A DNA stretch of 64,000 bases from Sva-07 sp963728355 (GTDB lineage: Bacteria > Actinomycetota > Acidimicrobiia > Acidimicrobiales > Ilumatobacteraceae). A program made the position numbers and the translations under genes. Shown here one piece after another: positions 8,922 through 17,846 of the stretch. The stretch is from NCBI GenBank assembly GCA_963728355.1, contig CAVSJQ010000001.1:248001-312000 (forward strand), in the 5' to 3' direction. Positions within the stretch are counted from its first letter, which is position 1. Each line of letters opens with the position of its first letter. Below the pieces are notes generated by a model that was not told the origin of the DNA, did no database searches, and saw only the letters and a list, made by a program, of their open reading frames with translations.

Positions 8922-9647
8922 TGACTCCGCTCTCGCTCCGCGTGACAGATCTGCATATCGAATATGAGATCTTCGAAGAGCGCCGTGCGGCGCTGAGACA
9001 GCGCTTTGCGACCGGCACGGGCGACGGTCGACGCGTCGTCCACGCAGTTCGCGGCGTGTCATTCGACGTCCGAGAAGGCGAGTCCGTAGGCGTCCTCGGA
9101 TCGAACGGTTCTGGCAAGTCGACGCTGCTGGCGGCGATCGCAGGGCTCTTGACGCCGGCCGCCGGAGAAGTCTTGGTCAACGCCGAACCGCGCCTCATGG
9201 GAGTAGGAGCGACGTTGATCCCGGCAGCGTCCGGCGTTCGCAACATCCGCCTCGGATGCTTGGCGCTTGGCATCGAACCCGAAACGATCGACGACCGAAT
9301 GCAGGAGATCATCGACTTCGTCGACATCGGCGAGGCCATCGATCGCCCCCTGCGCACTTACTCGTCTGGAATGCGAGCCGCGCCTCCACTTCGGAATCGC
9401 TACCGCGGTGATCCCGCGGATCCTGCTGATCGACGAAGCGCTCTCCGTAGGTGACAAGCGCTTTCGGCGGAAGTCGTCAGAACGCATCGACAAGATGCTC
9501 GAGGGTGCGGGGACATTGCTGCTGGTCAGCCATTCATTGTCAGAATTGAAGGCCCGCTGCACCCGCGGTATCTGGATCGAGAAGGGACTGCTGCGGATGG
9601 ACGGCCCCATCGACGACGTGATCGAGGCGTACTCCGTCGAGAACTGA
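8918..9647 (+). pseudogene. Polysaccharide export ABC ATPase, frameshifted
   Basis: A Wzt/TagH-type nucleotide-binding subunit split between two frames. Frame one (from GTG 8918 or ATG 8921) carries Walker A GSNGSGKST (61-69) and runs to the signature motif YSSGMRA. An extra C at 9378/9379 then shifts the frame. Removing one base gives YSSGMRARLHFGIATAV and continues into Walker B ILLIDEALSVGD and the H-loop LLVSHSL to the stop at 9647. Restored, the protein is 242 residues and lacks the C-terminal substrate-recognition domain of larger Wzt proteins. It is the only ATPase beside the permease. Frame one as read ends at 9454 with unrelated residues. Confidence 0.85.
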
Positions 9648-9651
9648 GTCC

Positions 9652-12226
9652 TTACGGAACCAGTTCGCTGACCGCAGCGACAGCTTCCAGCGATGTCGCT
9701 TCGACGGCCACCTGACCATTGAGCACCGCTGCAACTCCGTAGAGCCGTGGGGCTGCTGATGCGCCGGTTCCCGTGACGATGATCGGCCGCACCCACACCA
9801 ACGACTCGCCGACAACCACCGGCGACATCGGACCGAACTGCACCTTCGAGCCGTTCGCGTTGAGGAGCGTGATCGCCTGGGCAACCTCGGGGTCCGCGTC
9901 GATCGCACTCTGCGCGACCTGCGGACTCAGCAGCGGTGGCGACAGGTCGCTCGGCGGAGTGACGAGATGGATGGCCCCATCGAGTTCGTGATCGGCGACT
10001 GCGAGCGCCGCAAGCTCGTCGCGAGTCGACGTCGGATTGGTCGCCGAACCGGGGCCGAAGGGGCGAGTGGCGCCGAAATTGTCAGGGCTCTGGGCGAGTT
10101 CGGTGAACTCGTCCACCGACGGAGCCGGTCCTGTGGTCGGTTCGCCGACCGTCGTGGCCGCCGCCGCACTCACCGCCCAGCGGTCCGTGCCATTGAAGAG
10201 GTCCTCCGCTGAGTCGACGTGATACCTGCCGAGCAGTCCGCTCTGCACGGTCCACTGGTCGCTCGGGTAACGCAGGTGCGGGCGCAGCGACGAGGGGATT
10301 GCCTCGGCCGGCTCCAGAAGGCCCGGGAAGATCTCCGACCAGGTCTGAAGTATCGGGTCGTCGCCGTCGTCGGTTCGGTACAGGTGCGTTTCGCCTGTCT
10401 CGGCATCGACCGTCGCCTTGACCGAGGCTCGAAGGTAGTTGAAGTTTCGGCCGGCCAATTGGCTCCCGGCAGGAAGGCCATTGCCAGTCACGAACTGCGA
10501 ATACGGGAACGTCGACGACGTGGTGTAGCCATCGACGACCCACACCACTCGGCCGTCGTCGACGACCGGATAGGGGTCGCCATCGAGCTTGAGGAACGGG
10601 GCCAGCGTCCCGACCCGCTCTGCGATCGACCTCCGATAGAGCAGCTCGGAGTCGTCGGTGAGTTCGCTGGTGAAGAGCGGCTGTGACTCGCCGACAGCCA
10701 GAGCGAGAACGAGACGCTGGGCGAGCGTCGACATCGGGATCCCCTCGCCCTCGAACTCGGTGTCGCCAAGCTGCGCTCGCTGGGTTCCCACGATCACATA
10801 CCAATTGTTCAATCCCTCGCCGAAATACAGCGGCACGTGACTCGCGCCGAAGGCGTCTGCAAAGATGCCGACGTCCGGGCGCCCGTCCTCGTCGGTCCGG
10901 TCGGCCGGGACCACGACGACGCCGTCTCCATGGGTGTACACGAGATGGTCCTGGACCCATCCGGACTCTGGGACATCGGCTCGGCTGGCAGAGCGGGCAG
11001 CGACGTACACGGGGACCACCTCGCCGTCGACTTCGTATCGATCGACGTCGGCGTCGACGATGCGCGTGCCGGTCGTGCCGGTGAGGATCTGGAGGGCGGG
11101 AGCGATGGTCGACGTGCCGAACAACTGCACCCGCGAGATGTCGGACGCTGCTGCGTCCACCGACGTTGCGGACGGGCGGTAGATCTCGGAGGTCACCTCG
11201 TCGATCTCGAATGCCGATTTCGTTGCCTCGAGGTTGTAGTCGATCGACCACAGCTGCCGCTCTGCTTCGGCCGGACGCCACAACGAATCGTTCGGCCACC
11301 GCCGGCAGCACGGCCACGACCGCCAGCTGCACCACCGCAGCGACCGCGACCAGCCACGCAAATGGGCGCCACCGATCCGTGCGGGCCCACCACACCGCCG
11401 CGAACCCGGCCGCGACCGTCACCAGCGCCGCGATGAGCAGTCCCGGCTTGGTGATGTAGCGCTCCGTGAAACCCGGTCCGTCGAAGGTGCCGACGCGATT
11501 GGTGGCGATCGATGGCCGGGCGACGAACACGTCGTAGAGCGCCTGAACGGCCAGGAAGCCCGCCAGCAGCATCGCGACGTGGGCCTTCGCAACGCGCGAG
11601 GAGACCCGGCCCTTCGAGAGTCGCAGGGCGCCCGATGCGCCGTGACCGAACAGGGCGACGGCGAGCGCCAGCAGCAGCAGTTGACGCAGGTAGGAACTTG
11701 CCGACGTGAGAAACGGAAGCTTGAAGAGGTGATAGCCGAGATCGCCACCGGCCACCGGCGTCTCGACCCCCAGGTCGCCACCCTCTCGGAAGAGCACCCA
11801 CGACTGCCACTGTGAGGTCGCTGCCACACCGATCGTGATCGTGAAGTAGATCGCGATACCGATCAGCAGCCACCGGTGAGCCGGCCCCATCCGCTCGTGG
11901 TAGCGCTCGATGAGCCGGTTCGTCGGCTCTCGTTGCAGCGATCCCAGACGCAGGACGAGCCAAACGGTGCTCCCGAGCACCGCAGCGGTCAACAGCCCGA
12001 CACCGACGAGCATCTGCAGCTGTGCCAGGAAGCGCACCCGCCAGACATCGGCGTCGGTGACGGAGTCGTACCACCAGCGATCGAGGATCACGGCCGACGC
12101 CCACCGGGCGAAAAGCACCAGGAGGACCAGTGCGATAGCGACGCCGACGATCACACGAAACCGCCATCCGCGACGTTCGACGAACGCCACGAGACCGAAT
12201 CGCGAAACGGGAATTGTCGCAGCCAC
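9652..12226 (-). pseudogene. UPF0182 large membrane protein, frameshifted
   Basis: A UPF0182 (COG1615) protein of unknown function in two frames. The N-terminal part has about seven membrane helices (residues 1-314) and ends at AVAERFVV; the large extracytoplasmic domain continues in another frame at RPAEAERQLWSIDYNLEATKSAF. One extra C at 11278/11279 (plus-strand view) explains the break. The joined product is about 857 residues, near the family's 900-1000. A Pro- and acid-rich linker near VGEPTTGPAPSVDEF precedes the C-terminal domain, as in other members. It converges on the ABC ATPase (4 bp between stops) and follows an alpha/beta hydrolase by 51 bp. Confidence 0.85.
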
Positions 12227-12277
12227 GGCGGGCCACGCTACGCCGTCAATCCTGCGTCACCGCGTCATCGATCGGTG

Positions 12278-13063
12278 TCAGACCAGTTCAGAGCTGGGGT
12301 GAACATGCGTCGAACGGATCCGGTCGAGCCACCCCAAGAGCACTGCGACCGCTCGCGGATCGTGACGGAGGCGGTGGCCGGCGCCTTCGAACAGGCTCAG
12401 CTCGGCGCTTCCGTGGGCGTTGACCAGCTGGCGGGCGTCGGAGACCGGCACGCTGTCGTCCTCCTCGCCGTGCATCACCAGCAGGGGGCGGGGGGCGAAC
12501 CGTCTGGCCGCTGCAACCGGGCGGAATCGGCGGAACTCGCGGGTCCACTCCTCCACCGACGGCGGGAAGTCCCGGCGGTGGATTGCGCCGATGTCGCGGG
12601 CGTGTTCGAGGAAGCGACGGGGGTGATCGGCCCAGTCGTCGAAGTCGGCGCGGGGGCTCAGCAGGCCGGCCGCGGACACCCGCGGGTCGTCGGCGGCCAC
12701 GCAGATCGCAATCGAACCACCGGTGTTCGTACCGAGCAGCACGACGCCCGTCGGCTCGTGCAGTTCGAGCACGTGCGAGATCGCGTTGCGCAGGTCGTCG
12801 ACCCAGCCCTGCAGCGAGAAGTCGCCTTGGCTCTCGCCGCACCCGCGGAAGTTGAAGGTCATGGCGACGCAGTTGAGTTCATGCGCCATCCGATCGATGA
12901 GCTGTGGGAAGGTGCCACCGGCACGCTGCGCATCGAGCGAGGCAATCGGAAAGCCGTGGCAGAGGATGACAGCCGGTCCCGCCTCGATGTCACCCGAGGG
13001 CCGCGCGATGTGGCACGCGAGCGACAAGCCGTTCGAGACGAACCGCTCGTTCATCCCCGGCAC
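12278..13063 (-). CDS. Alpha/beta hydrolase with Asn at nucleophile position
   Basis: A 261-residue alpha/beta hydrolase of the dienelactone-hydrolase/serine-aminopeptidase type. The oxyanion strand ILCHGFP (33-39), the acid loop MHGEEDDSVP (197-206) and the histidine loop EGAGHRL (H230) are all in place. The nucleophile elbow reads LLGTNTGGS, so residue 113 is Asn where Ser, Cys or Asp is expected; the codon is AAC. The enzyme may be inactive, work differently or act as a binding protein. It starts one base after the stop of a small upstream gene, so they form a unit. The substrate is unknown. Confidence 0.8.
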   Translation of the reverse strand: MPGMNERFVSNGLSLACHIARPSGDIEAGPAVILCHGFPIASLDAQRAGGTFPQLIDRMAHELNCVAMTFNFRGCGESQGDFSLQGWVDDLRNAISHVLELHEPTGVVLLGTNTGGSIAICVAADDPRVSAAGLLSPRADFDDWADHPRRFLEHARDIGAIHRRDFPPSVEEWTREFRRFRPVAAARRFAPRPLLVMHGEEDDSVPVSDARQLVNAHGSAELSLFEGAGHRLRHDPRAVAVLLGWLDRIRSTHVHPSSELV

Positions 13064-13064
13064 G

Positions 13065-13304
13065 TCACACCACCCGTTTCAGGCCCGGGGCTTGCGCAGC
13101 GCGCCGACGAGCACTTGGCGTGGCCAGCGTGTAGCCGCGATTGCGTGCTTCCGGAAGCGTGTCGGGGCAGAAGCTGAGGCCGACGCCGAGTTCGACGAAC
13201 TCGTTGATGGTGGTCTCGTCGTCCCACGAATCGAGGTCGTAGACCAACTGGGTGCGCTTGTCGCCGAGGTATCGGCTGTGCTCGAACTTGGGGTGGTGCT
13301 CCAT
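13065..13304 (-). CDS. Conserved small protein of unknown function
   Basis: A 79-residue protein I do not recognise, starting MEHHPKFEHSRYLGDKR. A GGAG six bases ahead of ATG 13304 supports this start over the longer one at 13349, which would overlap the metalloprotease gene. It is acidic in the middle (DLDSWDDETTINEF) and basic at the end, with one Cys (LSFCPDTL) and no membrane segment. The stop lies 1 bp from the start of the alpha/beta hydrolase, indicating coupled expression. Confidence 0.6.
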   Translation of the reverse strand: MEHHPKFEHSRYLGDKRTQLVYDLDSWDDETTINEFVELGVGLSFCPDTLPEARNRGYTLATPSARRRAAQAPGLKRVV

Positions 13305-13333
13305 CGGGACTCCACGGTAGTCCGCACCGCAGC

Positions 13334-15884
13334 TCAGGGCACCCACCACCCGTTGAGGTCGACGATGAGGTCACCGCCGCCGTCGGTCCACGCGCACGAC
13401 TCCAGGCCGGAGAGCGGCACGATCGCGCCGTTCGCCGCTGCCTGGCCGACCTTCTGGTTGACCGTCGAGGTGTCACGGCGGGTGATGCAGTCGTACGTGG
13501 TGACGTAGCCGGCGACGGTGTGATTCGCTCCGGTCACGTTGACGTAGGCCGCGCCAGGGGTCCGACCGCCGAGCGCTGCCGCACCGATCTGGTACGCCAC
13601 GGCGGCTCCTGCACCGAGCGTGGCCGACCGACGGGTGTCCAGCACCCGGATCGGAGGAGTCGGTTCGTAGCCGAAGCCCGAGGGTCCGAACGCACCGAGC
13701 AGGTCGACGAGCACTTCGGTGGCGGCATCGCTGTAGATGCACACCCGGCCGCCGGTGAGACCGACGATCGTGTTGTTCGGACGGGCTTCGTCGGCCACGT
13801 AGTTGATCGTGGAGGTGTTCGGGACGGCGCCGTTGCACGGGAACACCGTGATGAAACCGGGTACCGATGCGTCGACGCCGGTGACGTTCAGGGCAACGGC
13901 AGTCGATCCCGCCGGCACGACGCCGCCGAGGTCGACCTCCATCGTTGCTCCGGCCGCCAGGCGTCGCCCGCCGATGGCCGAACGGGTGTCGACCACTCTG
14001 GTCGGTCCGATCGGGGTCAGCCGGGACGTTCCGCCGGGACCGAGCCAGCCGGTGAGGTCGATCAGGATGTCGGTTTCGGCAGAGGTCCACACGCACAGCT
14101 GTCCCGCATTCGACAACGCAGCGATCGTCGTGTTCGCGACCGTCTGGCCCGCCACGTAGTTCAGCGTCGACGTGTCGGGCACCACGTCCGAGCACGGATA
14201 CGCGGTCAGGAACCCGGCCGCCGATGCGTCGACCGCAGCGATGGTGAACACCGCCGCCGTTGCGTCGGGCGGAACGGCGGCGTCGCCTGCCACGTCCACC
14301 ACGATCTGGCGACCGGCACCCACACGACCGAGCGACCCGATCCCGTTGCGCGTGTCGACGAGGCGGATCGGCGTGACCGGCGTCAATGTCGACACGTCCG
14401 ACGTCATCGGCCGTTCGCCCTGGCCACCGTCCACGGACAATTCGTAGGCGCCGAGCGAACCGTACGTGGAGAACCCCGTCGCCGGCGTCATCCATCCGAC
14501 CGGATCGACCTCGAGCGTGTAGCGACCAGCGGGAACAACGGCGTTCAGTTCGACGGCCCATCCCGACGAGAGGGCCGGTGAACCCGTCGCCACCGTCGTC
14601 CCAGCGGCATCGCGCACGGTGAGACGAGCTGCGAGATTCGACCAGGAGCCCTGGCCAGAAGGAGGACGCAGCGCCGCCGACATCGCTCCAGCGGCGAGGT
14701 CGACGGCGAACACGTCTCGGTCGCCGGTGTGCTCGATGTCGCCTCCCGTCACGGACGAGGCGCCGACGATCGTTGCCGACGCCGGCGTGTCGCCGTGATC
14801 ATCGGATCGGTAACCGGTGCGTGCGGCGATCTCTGCCAGATCGTCCTCGGGCTGGTTGGCGCCCGCATACTCGCCGCGCGACCACTGCGTGACCGTCCGG
14901 GAGGGATCGACCGAACGTCCCATGATCGGCGCCCACGATCCGTGACCGTCGTAGTAGCTCCCCGGCGTCCCGACGCCGTCATGGCGAAGACCGAAGGTGT
15001 GGCCGGTTTCGTGCGAGACCGCCTCGGCAACGGTCTTCGCCGCAGCGGCGAACGCCGTGCCGGCGAAGACATACGTGGCATGGTCGACGTCTGCGGCGAA
15101 AACGTTCACGAGAGCGACGCCCAGCACACCCGCTCCGGCGAAGTTCGACGGGGTGATCACCACCCGCTGGCCGTAGTACTGGTCGGTTTCCGGACGGCGC
15201 TGGAGCGCTTCGGCGCCGGGGTCACGAGTCGTCACGTTGACGTCGAACGGCCGGAAGTCCTCGGCGACGCGCTGCCAGATCTCGAAGATGCGAGCCCGCT
15301 CGTCGACGGACAGGCCGGGCACGCCATCCGGGTTGTACGCCGCCGACACGATCGTGGCCGGGGCATCGACGGACGCCCAGGCCGGATCGGATGCCGTGTG
15401 TCCGTCGAAGTCGAGATAGATCACCCGAGGAGAGCCGGGCCGAGAATCGAGAGCGAACACGTCGGCGGGAGGGGCGGCTGCCCTGAGTGCGTCGCTCGAC
15501 GGCACGGTGAGCATCGACCGGCGCCAACTCCGCGTAACCGATCAGCCCGTCATTCGTCAGGAAGAGCGACGGGTCGCTGACGAGTTCCTCGACGAGTTCA
15601 CCGGGCTCGAGGCCGGCGTTCTCTGCGACCTCCTCCAGCGTGTCGGTCTCGGCCAGCTGCGTGACTGCATCGTCTCCGTGGATCACGTCGAGATCGGTCG
15701 TTGCCAGGGGAGCACCCTCGGCCTCTGCGGTGGGGTCGTCCGGAGCAGCGAGGACATGCGAGCCACCGACCACCCCCAGGCACACGGCCAATGCGAGGGC
15801 CAGCGATCGACGAGTCGAGGCGTTGCGCTCGGGAGGTCTCCGCCAATCCACCCTCCAAAAGTATCTGGCGACGGGCCGTTCCAT
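13334..15884 (-). pseudogene. Secreted metalloprotease with three surface repeats, frameshifted
   Basis: A large exported protease in two frames. The first (ATG 15884) gives a basic N-terminus and signal peptide (RRSLALALAVCLGVVGGSHVLA), then an acidic propeptide-like segment to about 15515. An extra base between about 15515 and 15550 moves the frame; the second part runs to 13334. It carries the zinc motif HETGHTFGLRHD (metzincin-like HExxHxxGxxHD) in a domain opening VIYLDFDGHT, then a pre-peptidase-like beta domain, then three copies of a roughly 110-residue module (RLVDTR... DTSTLNYV... DILIDLTGW). The same module forms the end of the exported protein at 42764. Joined length is about 848 residues. 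The modules probably bind the cell surface or a polysaccharide. Confidence 0.8.
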
Positions 15885-15912
15885 CCGGCGGTCTGCACTG
15901 GCTCGGACGCGA

Positions 15913-15945
15913 CAGTGCCGGAACCGGGGTTCGGTTCCGGCACTG
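15913..15945 (-). promoter_or_regulatory. Perfect hairpin in protease leader
   Basis: CAGTGCCGGAACC and its exact reverse complement flank a 7-nt loop. The hairpin ends 28 nt before the protease ATG, so it would fold in the mRNA leader. It could stabilise the message or control translation. It is not followed by a T-run, so a terminator is less likely. Confidence 0.55.
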
Positions 15946-15980
15946 CACGGACTGTTGGGACTGACGCCATCACGACCGGT

Positions 15981-16011
15981 GTGACGCCGGGGGTCTGACC
16001 CCTGGCGTAAC
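15981..16011. repeat. Type C palindromic repeat
   Basis: A 31-bp imperfect palindrome: arms GTGACGCC and GGCGTAAC around the core GGGGGTCTGACCCCT. The same core recurs at 43831, 43874, 59937 and 59982. It lies between two genes on the same strand. Confidence 0.75.
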
Positions 16012-16096
16012 GCTTCGGACACCGCGGGGACCAGCTGCGGCGATGGACGGTCAGCGGGGGTTGGCGGAAATTCGCCAGGCGGTCCAGCCTGTCGGC

Positions 16097-16141
16097 CTAG
16101 CGGCCAACCACCTCCAGGGTCCCGTATGAATTGTCTGGCAT
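16097..16141 (-). CDS. Possible 14-residue peptide ORF with strong RBS
   Basis: A reverse-strand ORF encodes MPDNSYGTLEVVGR. It is preceded by AGGAGGTG, a near-perfect Shine-Dalgarno, 9 nt from the ATG. Such a ribosome site in a gap is unusual in this window, where most genes have weak ones. It may be a leader peptide, a truncated gene start or a chance match. No family is recognised. Confidence 0.3.
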   Translation of the reverse strand: MPDNSYGTLEVVGR

Positions 16142-16294
16142 GTGTTGGACCACCTCCTCTCTCTGGTGCAGCACAGAGTAGAGCGCGTCGAGAATGGCAT
16201 CCAGTCGGAATTCGACGATCACTCGAACAGGTGGATCATGCGCCCGGGAGTGTCGCCATGCCAACCATCGGAGACGTGCAGAAACGCGGCAGCG

Positions 16295-17122
16295 TCAGAT
16301 CGTGTACGACTGGTTTTCGAGAATTCTCGATGCGAGGGAGAGGTCGCCGTCGATCACGACCTGGTCGAGCAGGCCATCGGGTGCTACGCGTCCGGCGCAC
16401 CGCCTGGTCATCACCCCGACCGGCATCGTGAGCACCACCGTGGCCGGTGCGCTCAGCGCCGGCACCACCGTGGCCCGGTCGCCGACCTCCACGTGGAGTT
16501 GGCGCACGACCGCTCCCCCGTCGGTGAGCGCGAACGTCACCGACTCGCCGGCGGTCGCGCCGGCCTTCTTGCCGACGACGAAGCCGAGTGCGGTCGCCAT
16601 CTCGTCGAGGACCACCTCGACGGCGAGGCCGGTCTCGTGCCCCGGCCGTCCAACAGCGTCACGGATGTCCTGCTCGTGCAGCCAGCAGTCGAAGACGCGG
16701 ATCTGCATGAACCGTCCGTAGGTGTCCTTGCCGGCAGGAGTGAATGATTCGGCGTTCCACTCCTCCTCGCTCATCGCCTCGAGCATCGCCAGGCGTGCAC
16801 CGGTCAGTTCTCGGAACCGCGACAGCACCTCGTTCGAGGGCACCGCACGCAGCGACTCGACCCACTGCTCGTTGAACGCACCGATGTCGTTGCGGACGTG
16901 CTCGTTCGCGTCACGGTCGATCTCGACGTCCGGTCCCGGCTCGCCGGCGAGCATCGCTTCGGTGCCGACAATGTGCGCCACGTTGTCCTGCACGCTCCAA
17001 CCGGGCAACGGCGACGGCAGGCGCCACTCGTCGTCGGACAGTTCGCCGAGCAGTTCACCGAGACTGGCCCACACCTCACCGAGCGCGGCGACGGTTCGAT
17101 CCTTCGGGATGTTCGATGCCAT
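16295..17122 (-). CDS. Maleylpyruvate isomerase family (DinB/MDMPI) enzyme
   Basis: A 275-residue member of the actinobacterial mycothiol-dependent maleylpyruvate isomerase family. The N-terminal DinB-like four-helix bundle contains LPGWSVQDNVAHIVGTE, with H50 as the first predicted metal ligand, and VFDCWLHEQDIRDAVG (about 143-158) supplies the second helix with its His and Glu. The C-terminal 90 residues form the SCP2-like MDMPI domain. Such proteins bind a divalent metal and use mycothiol as thiol cofactor, but most members, including this one, have no known substrate. It stands alone on the reverse strand. Confidence 0.82.
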   Translation of the reverse strand: MASNIPKDRTVAALGEVWASLGELLGELSDDEWRLPSPLPGWSVQDNVAHIVGTEAMLAGEPGPDVEIDRDANEHVRNDIGAFNEQWVESLRAVPSNEVLSRFRELTGARLAMLEAMSEEEWNAESFTPAGKDTYGRFMQIRVFDCWLHEQDIRDAVGRPGHETGLAVEVVLDEMATALGFVVGKKAGATAGESVTFALTDGGAVVRQLHVEVGDRATVVPALSAPATVVLTMPVGVMTRRCAGRVAPDGLLDQVVIDGDLSLASRILENQSYTI

Positions 17123-17155
17123 GGACGCATCTTGGCAAAGCGGTCGCCGGACGTT

Positions 17156-17211
17156 CGCAGCGGGTCGCTCGCAGCGGGTCGCTCGCAGCGGGTCGCTGGC
17201 AGCGGGTCAGA
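17156..17211. repeat. 14-bp tandem repeat
   Basis: Three exact copies of CGCAGCGGGTCGCT and a fourth degenerate copy lie between the DinB-type gene and the next gene, overlapping that gene's stop codon. A related CGCAGCGGGTC also occurs at about 40-50. The function is not evident; it may simply be slippage. Confidence 0.75.
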
Positions 17212-17668
17212 GCGCGTCGTCGAGGCCGGCCCGAGGACCGACGGCGCCGATCGCCTCGAAGTACTGCAGGTGGGCTTCGACGACGTTGACGGCATCGACG
17301 TCGTCGAGCAGTTCGATGTCGTTGGCCTCCGCGGCGCCGATCAAATAGGCCGTGAGGGTGTCTTCGCTCAGGACGACCGGCTCGGAGATCGACTGCGGCT
17401 GGTCCACCACGCGGTCGGGCTGCAGCCCCTGTTCGTGCAGCCAGCGCATGTGGAACACCAGCAGCTGTTCGACCTCTTCGGGCGTCAGCCGCGCCTGGCT
17501 CTCGTCGGGCAGGCGGTCGCACACGAAGTCGACGGCCTCGTCGAGCTGGTAGACCGCCCGCGGCGCCACGGCATCGAGGCGGTGGGCCTCACGACCGACG
17601 ACGGCCGCAGCGATCGCGAACACGAGCAGTGCGGCGACCACTGCGAACACGATCGTGATGCCGTCCAT
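17207..17668 (-). CDS. Membrane-anchored protein of unknown function
   Basis: A 153-residue protein with one N-terminal membrane helix (TIVFAVVAALLVFAIAAAVVG, about 4-24) and a soluble, helix-rich, acidic domain. It contains RLTPEEVEQLLVFHMRWLHEQGL, which suggests an amphipathic helical pair. No catalytic motif is visible and I do not recognise the family, though its composition and start look real. It lies upstream of the DinB-type gene on the same strand with the tandem repeat between them. Confidence 0.65.
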   Translation of the reverse strand: MDGITIVFAVVAALLVFAIAAAVVGREAHRLDAVAPRAVYQLDEAVDFVCDRLPDESQARLTPEEVEQLLVFHMRWLHEQGLQPDRVVDQPQSISEPVVLSEDTLTAYLIGAAEANDIELLDDVDAVNVVEAHLQYFEAIGAVGPRAGLDDAL

Positions 17669-17684
17669 CGCCCGCGAGTCTACG

Positions 17685-17746
17685 AACTGTCACACCGTGC
17701 CGGGCCTGACGTGACAGCTCCTGTCACGCCGTGCCGCGACGTGCAG
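17685..17746. repeat. Type B palindromic repeat with partial second copy
   Basis: AACTGTCAC followed by ACCGTGCCGGGCC and then GTGACAGC forms the first copy (17685-17719). A partial second copy (CTGTCACGCCGTGCCGCGACGTG) follows directly. Related copies are at 31587, 42181 and 49720. It lies between two reverse-strand genes, just upstream of the membrane-anchored protein. Confidence 0.7.
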
Positions 17747-17846
17747 CCGCGCCCCGCAGTGCGGGACACGGCTCGTCGATGGTCGTCGGCCAGGGCCGGA
17801 ACGACAGGCTGTCTCTCTCGGCTCGAGACCGAAGGACAGGAGGTGG

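Larger units (their letters stand above)
15885..16294. other. Intergenic region with hairpin, repeat and tiny ORF
   Basis: This 410-bp gap lies between the protease start and the stop of the DinB-type gene, both on the reverse strand. It holds a 13-bp perfect hairpin (15913-15945), a type C palindrome (15981-16011) and a 14-codon reverse ORF with a near-perfect Shine-Dalgarno (16097-16141), each listed separately. I see no other gene. Confidence 0.6.

Noticed and set aside
9371..9385. Programmed ribosomal frameshift in the ABC ATPase
   Set aside because: There is no slippery heptamer or downstream pseudoknot that I can see; a plain one-base insertion explains it.
15913..15945. Rho-independent terminator before the protease
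   Set aside because: The hairpin lies close upstream of the start codon on the coding strand and has no T-run.
17156..17211. CRISPR array
   Set aside because: The 14-bp units are directly adjacent without spacers, and no cas genes are present.
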